From NCBI GenBank assembly GCA_003647525.1, contig QMMZ01000002.1, forward strand, positions 1-23,972: 23,972 nucleotides of DNA. The letters run 5' to 3'. The first letter of the stretch is position 1. Each line of letters begins with the position of its first letter. The DNA comes from Deltaproteobacteria bacterium (GTDB lineage Bacteria > Desulfobacterota > Desulfobacteria > Desulfobacterales > ETH-SRB1). This document shows, piece after piece, positions 16,391 to 23,239 of the stretch. The notes beneath the pieces are model-generated. The model did no database searches, had not been told where the DNA came from, and saw only the letters and a program-made list of their open reading frames with translations. The translations under genes were made by a program, and so were the position numbers.

Positions 16391-16629
16391 ATAAGAATAT
16401 AACCACATACAAGGTTGCAATTTCGATAATCTTCGGGTTGCTGGGCTTTGCCGTAAACTTTTATTCTGTGGATTTTGTCTTTTACAGCTCTAACAGGATG
16501 AGCTTCCTTTTTGGCCTGCTGTTTCCCATGTTGATAAGGCTTTCATGGGGCTGGAAAAATAACTTGGTAGAATTTGCGCCTGAATTTGCCGCAGATTTAA
16601 TCGATCTGATTGAGCAAAACCGCAAATAG
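16387..16629 (+). pseudogene. Membrane sensor-domain stub (N-terminal two helices)
   Basis: 80 residues beginning MNKNITTYKVAISIIFGLLG, with hydrophobic segments at about 9-26 and 38-55. The N-terminus (NFYSVDFVFYSSNRMSFLFG, then SWGWK) looks like the first part of a larger multi-helix membrane sensor domain that in related bacteria precedes PAS and kinase domains. After SWGWK it switches to a soluble tail, NNLVEFAPEFAADLIDLIEQ, unlike a third membrane helix. It therefore looks like another truncation or in-frame deletion product. The ATG overlaps the stop of the kinase gene (ATGA), so it is translationally coupled. It could still work as a small membrane protein; I do not recognise a complete family. 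Confidence 0.55.
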
Positions 16630-16687
16630 CAAGCTATTTTGAGGACTTTTGCGATTGAAAATCGGTTAAAAATATGGTGAAGTCGGA

Positions 16688-16722
16688 ATGCAAAAATGCC
16701 AAGTTATTTTTTCCCGAGCCCT
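16688..16722 (-). repeat. Dispersed repeat copy related to 21938-22007
   Basis: The block ATGCAAAAATGCCAAGTTAT, then TTTTTCCCGAGCCCTA, matches the reverse complement of the left arm and loop start at 21938-21972 (GAGCTCAGAAAAAAATAACT, then TGGCATTTTTGCAT). One arm only is present here. Confidence 0.7.
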
Positions 16723-16745
16723 AAGGGTTTATAGAAAATTTTTAA

Positions 16746-16773
16746 TTGAATATGCAGAATACTGTATTATAAT
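16746..16773 (+). promoter_or_regulatory. Sigma70-type promoter for the pseudo-receiver/NifX operon
   Basis: TTGAAT (16746-16751) and a perfect TATAAT (16768-16773) are separated by 16 bases. They lie about 30 bases before the start codon at 16805, whose ribosome site is CAGGAGAAATAA. Confidence 0.65.
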
Positions 16774-16804
16774 ATATGTAAAAAACTTAATACAGGAGAA
16801 ATAA

Positions 16805-17194
16805 ATGATTCATGTATTACTGGTAAGTTCTGATAAAGATTTTTTTGCTGATTTAGCATCAAACATGGAAAAAAATGTCGATCTGAACATTTCCCGTGCA
16901 ACGTCAGGCCGCAATGCCCTTTCCATGATTTCAGTTAATAACTTTGAACTGGTAGTTACTGATGAATCGCTTTCCGACATGACCGGTCTTAAATTCGTGG
17001 AAAAACTGGTTTTAACAAATCCGATGATCAATTGTGCTGCAGTAAGTTCTCTTTCATCCAAGGATTTTCATGCGGCAAGCGAAGGGCTTGGCATTCTTAT
17101 GCAACTCCCGCCCCGGCCGGATAAAATTCATGCAGAAAATCTGTTGCAGTACCTTAATAATATTTTAAACATTACAAACAAACTGATTAAATAA
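16805..17194 (+). CDS. Degenerate receiver-domain (pseudo-response-regulator) protein
   Basis: 129 residues with the receiver fold pattern. The N-terminal acidic pair is replaced by S8-S9 followed by D10 (LLVSSDKDFF). The phosphoacceptor position is kept (D53 in VVTDESLSDM). The Thr is Ser (AAVSSL), and the conserved Lys before Pro is lost (MQLPPRP). Lacking the metal-binding acids and the Lys, it probably does not undergo normal phosphorylation. It starts an operon with two NifX-family genes, 15 bases upstream of the first, and has its own promoter. A regulatory or scaffolding role for those proteins is an inference. The alternative is a receiver in decay, though the open frame and good ribosome site argue for use. 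Confidence 0.8.
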   Translation: MIHVLLVSSDKDFFADLASNMEKNVDLNISRATSGRNALSMISVNNFELVVTDESLSDMTGLKFVEKLVLTNPMINCAAVSSLSSKDFHAASEGLGILMQLPPRPDKIHAENLLQYLNNILNITNKLIK

Positions 17195-17209
17195 GGAGAA
17201 TTTTTAATT

Positions 17210-17593
17210 ATGGAAAACGGAAGAATAGCAGTTCCATCCAACGGACAGGGTGGTCTTGAGGGAACCAGGGCAGGACATTTCGGTCATTGTGAAGTATTTA
17301 CATTTGTTGATGTGGAAAATGGAGAAATAAAAAATATTTCAACACTGCAGAACCAGGAACATGCCCAGGGCGGATGCATGATTCCTGTCAACCTGCTGGC
17401 AGAACATAAAGTTAAGGCTCTCGTAGTCGGAGGAATCGGCATGCGACCGCTTATGGGGTTCAAGCAGGTGGGTATTGATGTCTATTATGATGCGGAACGA
17501 GCTGACATAAGACCAGTGGTTGAAGATCTTATAGCAAACAAACTGCAAATTATTGCAAATGACCAGGTTTGCGGAGGCGGTGGAACAACTTAG
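17210..17593 (+). CDS. NifX/NifB-C-terminal family (dinitrogenase FeMo-cofactor type) protein
   Basis: 127 residues of the family that binds or carries metal-sulfur clusters, also including MTH1175 and the orange protein of sulfate reducers. RIAVPSNGQGGLEG, then the H-F-G-H-C motif (HFGHCEVF, about 24-31), and ALVVGGIGMRPLMGF followed by GIDVYYDA are typical. The C-terminus ends in CGGGGTT, where other members have His-rich tails. AAGGAG lies 11 bases before the ATG. It pairs with the second NifX-like gene 19 bases later. No nif genes surround it, so a role in molybdenum or iron-sulfur cluster handling outside nitrogenase is more likely. No MinD/Mrp partner ATPase is in the window. Confidence 0.88.
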   Translation: MENGRIAVPSNGQGGLEGTRAGHFGHCEVFTFVDVENGEIKNISTLQNQEHAQGGCMIPVNLLAEHKVKALVVGGIGMRPLMGFKQVGIDVYYDAERADIRPVVEDLIANKLQIIANDQVCGGGGTT

Positions 17594-17612
17594 CTTAAAG
17601 GAAAAATAGAAA

Positions 17613-17972
17613 ATGAAAATAGCTGTTACATCCAAAGGCAAAGATCTTGATTCACAGGTTGATCCTCGATTCGGAAGGGCTGCGTATATACTTATAGTTG
17701 ATACAGACGGCGTTGAATTTGAAGTTGTGGACAATTCAGAGAATGTAAACGCTCTTAAAGGCGCCGGAATTCAGGCTGCCGCCATGTTAAGCGACAAAGG
17801 CGCAGAGGTTTTGCTTACAGGTTTCTGCGGACCCAATGCGTTTAAGACACTTGGAGTTGCAGGGATTAAGGTGGCGAATGATGTCGGCGGCACGGTTAGA
17901 GATGCTGTAAATGCCTTTAATGAAGGGAATTTGCTCTTAGCTGATGGAGCAAATGTTGAAGGGCAATGGTAA
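17613..17972 (+). CDS. NifX/orange-protein-like family protein
   Basis: 119 residues starting MKIAVTSKGKDLDSQVDPRFGRA, the usual opening of orange-protein (ORP) and MTH1175-type cluster-binding proteins, with the D-P-R-F-G-R motif. LLTGFCGPNAFKTLGVAGIKV is the central family motif, and the protein ends ANVEGQW, a normal C-terminus. Orange proteins of sulfate reducers carry a mixed Mo-Cu-S cluster; whether this one does cannot be told from sequence. It overlaps the opposing DUF1566 frame by 56 bases at the 3' end. No terminator is visible between the convergent genes. Confidence 0.88.
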   Translation: MKIAVTSKGKDLDSQVDPRFGRAAYILIVDTDGVEFEVVDNSENVNALKGAGIQAAAMLSDKGAEVLLTGFCGPNAFKTLGVAGIKVANDVGGTVRDAVNAFNEGNLLLADGANVEGQW

Positions 17973-18999
17973 AAAATAGTCGGATTGGCGGGCTGGTTGA
18001 GTCCCTTACTCCCCAGACATACTCTGCGTGATTGATCTTGTTATAGTAATCAACTCTGCTGTTTTTCATGTCCACACACCAGGCATAATCGGGATCCTGA
18101 ACATTCTGCTCAGATGACCAATATATACCTGAAGCTATATGCAAAAACGGATGACGATCAGGAAGAACCGGATTTTCTTTGCTGCAATCGATCAGTGTTC
18201 TGATATCCTTCACTTTCGGAAGCCGCCAGTCCTTATAACCGCCGTGCTTTTCAGCATTGAGGCGCATGATAAACTTTTTAGCCTCAAACCAGTTCCCTCT
18301 GCCGTGCAGAAGGTTTGCATCCTTTGTCCACATTAATCCGGAAAGATGATCCGTAACAGTCCTATTCCCATGATCGTAAAAACGTTTTTCAGGCCTGGCT
18401 TTTCCACTCTTAAGCGCCCCATCATCTCCGGCATAGTAAGAAACATTCTGTCCGGTCTTTGGAATCAGATCAATGGCGTTGCCCGCAGTGCGTACCGGCC
18501 AGACGTGGTTGAGCATATGGTGTTTGTGGCCATAGTCAATATGTCCCAAAAAGCAATATATACGCCATGCGTGATTGTCATAATCTGCAGTAGTAGTGCT
18601 TGTCCAGTACCAGACTTTTACATTGGAAAAAGGATGGCTGCGAGGAAGCGCCGGAGCATACCTGCTTCTGTCAATAAGGGTTGCAAGTTCGTTTACATTA
18701 GGCAATCGCCAATCGTGATATCCGCAGTATTTTTTTGCATTGAGCTGGAAAACAGCATCAAGGGCGCGAAACCAGTCGTATGTATTATCGGCAGGATCAG
18801 CATTCCTTGTCCATATAAGTCCGGTCAGCCTGTCAGTAACTGTTCCATCCAAATGATCTAAAAAACGACCTTCTTCTCCGAAACTTTTTCTTATCTCTCC
18901 ATGAAAGAAGAGGAAAGTAAGAAGCAAAAAAAGAATCGTCCTGCTGCAAGTTAAGGCAAAAGACATCTTTCGGCGATATTCGTTAAGGTGTTTTTCCAT
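17917..18999 (-). CDS. Secreted protein with two DUF1566 (Lcl C-terminal) domains
   Basis: 360 residues with a hydrophobic signal segment (FALTCSRTILFLLLTFLFF, about 14-32). Two DUF1566 repeats follow. The first (about 48-170) has TDRLTGLIWTRNAD, GYHDWRLPNVNEL and WYWTSTT. The second (about 207-333) has TDHLSGLMWTKDAN, GYKDWRLPKVKDI and YWSSEQ. DUF1566 proteins are exported, resemble FGE/lectin-like folds, and are common in deltaproteobacteria; their role is unknown. The domain ends at YVWGVR, but the frame runs on for about 27 residues into the antisense of the NifX gene. This suggests the native stop was lost. GGGG shortly before the first ATG supports start 18999; a second Met at residue 12 is possible. 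Confidence 0.85.
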   Translation of the reverse strand: MEKHLNEYRRKMSFALTCSRTILFLLLTFLFFHGEIRKSFGEEGRFLDHLDGTVTDRLTGLIWTRNADPADNTYDWFRALDAVFQLNAKKYCGYHDWRLPNVNELATLIDRSRYAPALPRSHPFSNVKVWYWTSTTTADYDNHAWRIYCFLGHIDYGHKHHMLNHVWPVRTAGNAIDLIPKTGQNVSYYAGDDGALKSGKARPEKRFYDHGNRTVTDHLSGLMWTKDANLLHGRGNWFEAKKFIMRLNAEKHGGYKDWRLPKVKDIRTLIDCSKENPVLPDRHPFLHIASGIYWSSEQNVQDPDYAWCVDMKNSRVDYYNKINHAEYVWGVRDSTSPPIRLFFTIALQHLLHQLRANSLH

Positions 19000-19022
19000 C
19001 CATTATCCCCAAAAGGGTATGT

Positions 19023-19253
19023 ATGAATTGGGCTGTCAGGGAATTAGGTATTTCAGGAACTAAGGTAGAAAAGAAATTGGGTCTAAGTCAGTCAGCGGTA
19101 AGCAGGGCAGTTCAAAGAGCTGAACAATTGGTTTTAGAGCATCGATTATCGCCATACGATACCCAACATGGGCATCTACCCTGGGCGTGCCTATACCCCC
19201 CATATTTCCTATTTAACTTTTACGGTGCTGGCCTGGGCTCCCTTTTCTCCTAA
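19023..19253 (+). pseudogene. C-terminal helix-turn-helix stub of a RAYT-type (REP-associated) transposase
   Basis: NWAVRELGISGTKVEKKLGLSQSAVSRAVQRAEQLV matches the DnaA-like helix-turn-helix region found at the C-terminus of many REP-associated tyrosine transposases in deltaproteobacteria. The catalytic HUH/Tyr domain is absent, and the sequence after about residue 42 looks non-coding, overlapping the opposing cold-shock gene end. The ATG at 19023 has no convincing ribosome site. It is probably the last remnant of a transposase gene. RAYTs act on dispersed hairpin repeats, several of which occur in this window. Confidence 0.6.
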
Positions 19254-19599
19254 TTCTTCCACGAAACGTACCTTCATTCCAACCTTAAGAACTTTGAACT
19301 TACCATCCAGTACGCTGTTTTTATGAAAATAAAACTCTCGACCGTCCGGTGTGGCCAGAAAGCCGTAACCTCTTTCCGGAAAGAGTGTGCTGACAACAGC
19401 GCGAGATGTCTCTTCATGGTGTTTCACATCCCCGCGCCGCTCTCTATCATAATCTTTAATCTGAGCTTGTGCCGCACGGAAGGCATCTCATGATCTGGTC
19501 ATAAAAGAGGTCTAATTTTCGCGTTTTCTCGCGAATCGCGTCTTCGATTGTCTCGGTAAGATCAAAGTTGCGGGCAGTAATCTGCAATGGAATTTTCAT
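19209..19599 (-). pseudogene. RaiA/HPF-cold-shock-domain fusion gene with an internal out-of-frame deletion
   Basis: The first part, MKIPLQITARNFDLTETIED to YDQIMRC (19599-19486), is the start of a ribosome-hibernation-factor (RaiA/HPF) domain. Its frame then ends in LPCGTSSD. The other frame resumes as DAFRAAQAQIKDYDRERRGDV (19488 downward) and continues into a cold-shock domain, GYGFLATPDGREFYFHKNSVL, to 19209. Related fusion proteins have about 55-60 residues between these points. The join falls in GGCATCTC (19482-19489; GAGATGCC on the coding strand), an octamer expected at both edges, so deletion between direct repeats is likely. AGGAGGAGG upstream fixes the start. The intact protein would bind ribosomes in stress; this one likely cannot. 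Confidence 0.75.
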
Positions 19600-19624
19600 G
19601 GTATTTCCTCCTCCTTGTCGGTCA

Positions 19625-20391
19625 TCATTCTTTATCCGCTGGCGGCCGGTCGGGAAACATGTAAGGGCTTTCCTTTTCCTGGGATTCAAGCACATCATCG
19701 CTGATTTCATCTACATCGGCACTGGGTCTAAAAGCCGCTTTGCCTCGAGCGCGGTCATCCCGTTCCCATATCAATTCATTGATTTCCAGGAGATCGACAA
19801 CAGATGCAAAGCCCATAAGGTCGGTCAGGATTCGCAACAGAATCTGGTGCTCGTTCTCGCTTGGTACAACACCTTCCAGGTAAACTACTCCGTTCCGGCA
19901 AGAGACTTCGAATTCTTCCCGATCGACTCTACCGTCATTGCTGAGATGCTCAAGAATCACCATCCGCAGTTCTTCGTTGGTCAGATTCTTGTATTCATCC
20001 GACAGTTCCGCACAGGTAATCACCTCCCTGGCACGAGGCAGCTTTTTTTGTTTTTCCTCATACCTTCGTGCGCATCTGCGGCACAGGCGGGTGGCCGGGA
20101 GTGCTTCCAGCCGTTTCAACGAAATCAGCTTCTCGCAGCTTTCACAGATCCCGTAACTCCCCACGGCAATTCTGCACAACGCCAGATCGATATCTTCGAT
20201 CTCATCCTTTTCAAGTTTATCCAACTGGTCGAAAAGACACGTTTCATCAGCCTTTTGAGCCTCTTCTTCCAGCTCAATATCCCGCTCTTCAAGAATCTGC
20301 AATCAGATTCCAGCCGCCGAAGCCGTGCAAATATCTCCTGGCGCTGCTTGAGGAGCACTTCTCTTGGGTGCATCATACCCTCTTCAGTCAT
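19625..20391 (-). pseudogene. DksA/TraR zinc-finger protein with BON-like domain, broken by a one-base frameshift
   Basis: The gene starts at 20391 (MTEEGMMHPREVLLKQRQEI), with AGGAGG just upstream. Near 20300 the frame breaks: GATTGCAG would read through as D-W-Q-I-L-E-E-R if one more G were present. In the second frame, QILEERDIELEEEAQKADET leads to the DksA coiled coil and its zinc finger, CESC (about 52-55 of that frame) and CRRC (about 74-77). A BON-like domain follows (EEFEVSCRNGVVYLEGVVPSE), ending with an acidic tail. DksA-type proteins bind RNA polymerase. The stop is 26 bases before the RaiA start, so they form an operon. Whether the frameshift is real or a base-call error cannot be told here. 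Confidence 0.78.
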
Positions 20392-20539
20392 AATTATTCC
20401 TCCTGCCAATGAAAAAATCTAATAGCTCGGACACAAAGACACCAATACATTAAAATTCATAATTTAGGGATTTGCTTCGCTTAATTGCGAATTTAGTAAT
20501 TGAAGTTATTCTGTTGATTTTAATCCATAAATTCTTCAA
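20392..20539. other. Short AT-rich intergenic region with a direct repeat
   Basis: AGTTATTCTGTTGATTTT (20504-20521) recurs with two changes at 20546-20563, inside the 3' end of the primase-like gene. No clear promoter is assigned. Confidence 0.5.
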
Positions 20540-21853
20540 TCATACAGTTATTCTGCTGGTTTTCCAGAGAGCAACAGCACTATAAGTTCTTGCCCAGAAA
20601 TTTGCTTTTTCTTCCGCCGGATACTTAAAAAAATCTTGCGTCCAGTTGAAAGAAGGATTTTGATACATATCTCGGAGAATGTTTGCAATGTGTTTTGGTT
20701 TCCAGTGAGCATGGATAAAAAAATCGTAAACAAAACCTATTATTTTTTTTGGTTGAAGAGCCGAAGGATTCGGAAAGTAAAGAATATTTCTTGTCCAGTC
20801 AGGAATGTTTTCCTCTTTTTTTGCATATTACAGGGCAAATCCCCTTGGAATATCTTCCTGGCTTTCAAAATCCCGGTGAAAAAGATAAAGGTCTGATGAC
20901 TTGTATTCACAAATAAAATCGATCAATCCTTCATTGGAGCATGGTATGAAACCGGAAAAGCTCTGCGCTCGGTCTGCTGCCTTTTCCAGATCCCACATGC
21001 AATCCAGAATAAAATCTATATCGGTCTCTTCGTTTGCATCCTTTCCATCAAAACAGGTTCCAACCACATCTACAAGATGAGGTTGATGATGTTTTCCATA
21101 TTTTTCCTGATTTTTCTTATGCAGGCTGAAAGGACTCCGAATGGAACGCATAAAAGGTGAACCTTCGCTCCAGGAATTGTCAAAATTGATGCAGCGGTCA
21201 TAACTATCGGAAATAGTAACCGGAAGCAGCCCACTGGATTCGTTATCCTTAAAGGCCGTCATAGTAAGAAGAGAGATATACTCCGCAATCTTACCGAGTC
21301 CGCTAAAAATATGCGCTGCATCAAGCGAAATTCCATACCAGCGTCTGATATCATCAGGATCGATAAAATTACATGCTTTAATAAGATCCTTTTCCAGGAA
21401 GCCGATTTTTTTTAACTCTTCTGTAGCTCGATATCCCAAAAGGTTTTGAAAGAGAATATGTCCGCCTGAAGGCGTGTAATCCAGAAGATAAGGAATGCTC
21501 CTTGATTGGAATAGCTTTTCAAGAAAACGGATAACAGGAATTATCTGATTAAACAATTCTCTCTGGGTTTTCCTGTCTTTATAGAGTTTGTAGTTTTCTT
21601 CTGCAAGAAAAATCTCAAAATCAAGCGGCATAAGCACTGACTGAGATTTTTCTCCGATAACAGGAAGATGAACCTGCAGGCCTCTTTGAAGTGTAAACTT
21701 TCCAGGTTGATTGACCGGCTCGGCTATTGCCGGAAAGACAGGATCCAGCGCCTCTGCCGAAAGCTCATTCCCGGACGCAATGACATAATGGCTGAATTGA
21801 TAACAGTTTTTCAAACGATCAATCACACAATGGTAATATTCTTGAGCATTCAT
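20540..21853 (-). pseudogene. Archaeo-eukaryotic-primase-like (PrimPol-type) protein interrupted by an in-frame TAA
   Basis: The first segment (341 residues, 21853-20828) carries primase-polymerase motifs: L-D78-F-E80 (PLDFEIF) as metal-binding motif I, SGGHILF with H132 as motif II, D225 (INFDNSW) as motif III, and RSIRSPFSLHKKN (about 237-248), matching the R-x-P-x-S-x-H-x-K signature. A TAA at 20828-20830 then stops translation, but the same frame continues for 95 codons. These read YAKKEENIPDWTRNILYFPN, then WKPKHIANILRDMYQ and EEKANFWARTYSA, similar to primase C-terminal (PriCT-like) helices. One substitution (for example CAA to TAA) would explain this. GGAGGAAGGGAG precedes the ATG. Family assignment is by motif only. 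Confidence 0.6.
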
Positions 21854-22193
21854 AACTCCCTTCCTCCAAGGGGTTTGCGCAAGCTACATGCATTTCACCA
21901 TACGGCAAACCTATTGAATTTATCTTTGATATGCTTAAGAGCTCAGAAAAAAATAACTTGGCATTTTTGCATCCCAAATTCTACCAAGTTATTTTTTACC
22001 GAGCCCTAATCGTTCCTTGAAGTTATGATATTTTTTATTATCACAATAAACGGCTCAATTTAAGTTTAAATATTCATAACAACTTGTTGATCAAAAAACA
22101 AATGATAAGTTTGTAAAGTTTACCCCGATGTTGCAAACTTTAGCTCACTTGTAACCTGATAAACTTTCCCTTTACAAAGCTGATGGTGGAAGA
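21854..22193. other. 340-bp intergenic region with inverted repeats
   Basis: Besides the 21938-22007 element it has GGTTTGC/GCAAACC arms at 21872-21878 and 21905-21911, and weak complementary blocks AAGTTTGTAAAG (22107-22118) and CTTTACAAAGCT (near 22170). No protein gene is recognised. Confidence 0.55.
21938..22007. repeat. 70-bp inverted-repeat element
   Basis: 24-bp arms, 21938-21961 and 21984-22007. The inner 14 bases (AAAAAATAACTTGG and its complement) are perfect, and the outer part GAGCTC/GGGCTC is imperfect. The 22-base centre contains GCATTTTTGCATCCC. A related single arm lies at 16688-16722 in the opposite orientation. This looks like a small dispersed hairpin repeat. Confidence 0.75.
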
Positions 22194-22313
22194 ATGAGAA
22201 GCAAAAAAGGAGCTCTGGTATTGATTGACGGAGCCATGGGCCCCGGCAACATTGTTACCATGCCAAGTCTGATTGAGGTCGTGTCACAGCTCAATGTCAC
22301 AGCTTGGCCATAA
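22194..22313 (+). other. Short open frame of 39 codons, unrecognised
   Basis: MRSKKGALVLIDGAMGPGNI, then [28 protein letters not shown] precedes the ATG, so it could be translated. I recognise no family. It overlaps the end of the winged-helix remnant on the other strand, so it may be chance. Confidence 0.25.
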
Positions 22314-22419
22314 CATAGTGACGTGTTGGATCTGTTGTTCCAGTACCAACCTCATTTATAAGCTCTTTATCCAGTAAACCTTTTAAATCACGCTGAAGGC
22401 TGCGCCGATTCACATCCGA
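22297..22419 (-). pseudogene. C-terminal winged-helix remnant (Fic-associated type)
   Basis: The minus-strand frame between two stops reads [20 protein letters not shown], then [18 protein letters not shown]. This is the DNA-binding winged helix found at the end of many Fic-family and related regulator proteins (R-x-x-Q-R-D-L-x-x-L...G...T-R-Y pattern). A TAA (22420-22422) cuts it off from anything upstream, and no start codon is present. It is a remnant. Confidence 0.55.
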
Positions 22420-22565
22420 TTATAAAAAACATAAATTGATAGCAAATTTTGCAAGTCGGCAAATCATCGCACAATCACCGGATATATTTTCCATTATCCC
22501 CGTTCAACAGAGTGAAGCAAATCTTTGCCCTCTTTATTTGGTTTTACAAGGCAAGAGCAGGCCCC

Positions 22566-22994
22566 TTATGTGTTCCCGATCATGGCCACTTCAACTCCAA
22601 AGAGCCTTGCTGATTCTGCAAGTTTGAAATCCGCAGTAAATAAATTTAAATTGTTTATGGACGCAATAGCAAGATGGAGAGCATCTAATGTCCTGAGAGA
22701 AGTATTGAATTGAGAGATCCAGTTTTTTGCCATTTGAAAATGCTGGTGCTCAACTAGAATCCATCTAAACAATCTATTTTTAATGTGTGACTGAAATCGA
22801 CCAATTACTCTATTGCCGTCTTCCCGGGACAAACCCTTTTCCCGGATTTTTCTTGAAATTGCCGAAACAAACTCTACTTCAGTCAATGGGCTGATTGCCG
22901 GTTGTTTTATCTTTCTTATCTTCTTTTCTACCTGCCCACTGATAGGTTCAGGGCAATAATAGGCAACTAAAACACTTGTATCAAAATATACCAT
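22566..22994 (-). CDS. PIN-domain ribonuclease toxin (VapC-like)
   Basis: 142 residues with the PIN-domain acidic residues in order: D5 (MVYFDTSVLVAYY), E39-E41 region (SPLTEVEFVSAI), D103-like (LRTLDALHLAIA) and D117-like (LFTADFKLA). PIN toxins are Mg-dependent RNases that cut specific RNAs and stop growth until the antitoxin returns. The start codon overlaps the antitoxin stop by one base (TGATG), as expected for a toxin-antitoxin pair. It appears intact. The target RNA cannot be told. Confidence 0.9.
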   Translation of the reverse strand: MVYFDTSVLVAYYCPEPISGQVEKKIRKIKQPAISPLTEVEFVSAISRKIREKGLSREDGNRVIGRFQSHIKNRLFRWILVEHQHFQMAKNWISQFNTSLRTLDALHLAIASINNLNLFTADFKLAESARLFGVEVAMIGNT

Positions 22995-23227
22995 CAGTAC
23001 CGCTCCCCATCTCTTAAATCAGTCACAACTTTACTCAATGGTTTTCCGGTTATCTTAACAGAAGATCGAAATTTATTAAGGCTTGGGAGCCGGCCTTTGG
23101 CACCTAATGCAACAAGACATGCGATCTTTTTACCATGACGTTTTATAATAATCTCCTCGCCTCGCTCAACTTTATCAAGCAATGAACTAAAATTGCTACG
23201 GGCGTCCTTAACATTGACTTCCAACAT
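22994..23227 (-). CDS. Phd/YefM-type antitoxin
   Basis: 77 residues from MLEVNVKDARSNFSSLLDKV, the typical Phd/YefM N-terminal DNA-binding fold (V-K-D-A-R-x-N-F). Then come EEIIIKRHGKKIACLVAL and a more variable C-terminus that would bind the toxin. GGAGG eight bases before ATG 23227 favours this start over an upstream in-frame ATG at 23239. It is expected to repress its own promoter and neutralise the PIN toxin encoded immediately downstream. Confidence 0.88.
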   Translation of the reverse strand: MLEVNVKDARSNFSSLLDKVERGEEIIIKRHGKKIACLVALGAKGRLPSLNKFRSSVKITGKPLSKVVTDLRDGERY

Positions 23228-23239
23228 AATGGCCTCCAT

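Larger units (their letters stand above)
16630..16804. other. Intergenic region with a dispersed repeat and a promoter
   Basis: It contains a half copy of the 21938-22007 repeat (16688-16722) and the promoter listed below. No further gene is seen. Confidence 0.6.

Noticed and set aside
19568..20422. Plus-strand open frame opposite DksA-BON
   Set aside because: It has no recognisable motif, and the opposite strand has clear DksA zinc-finger and BON-like signals.
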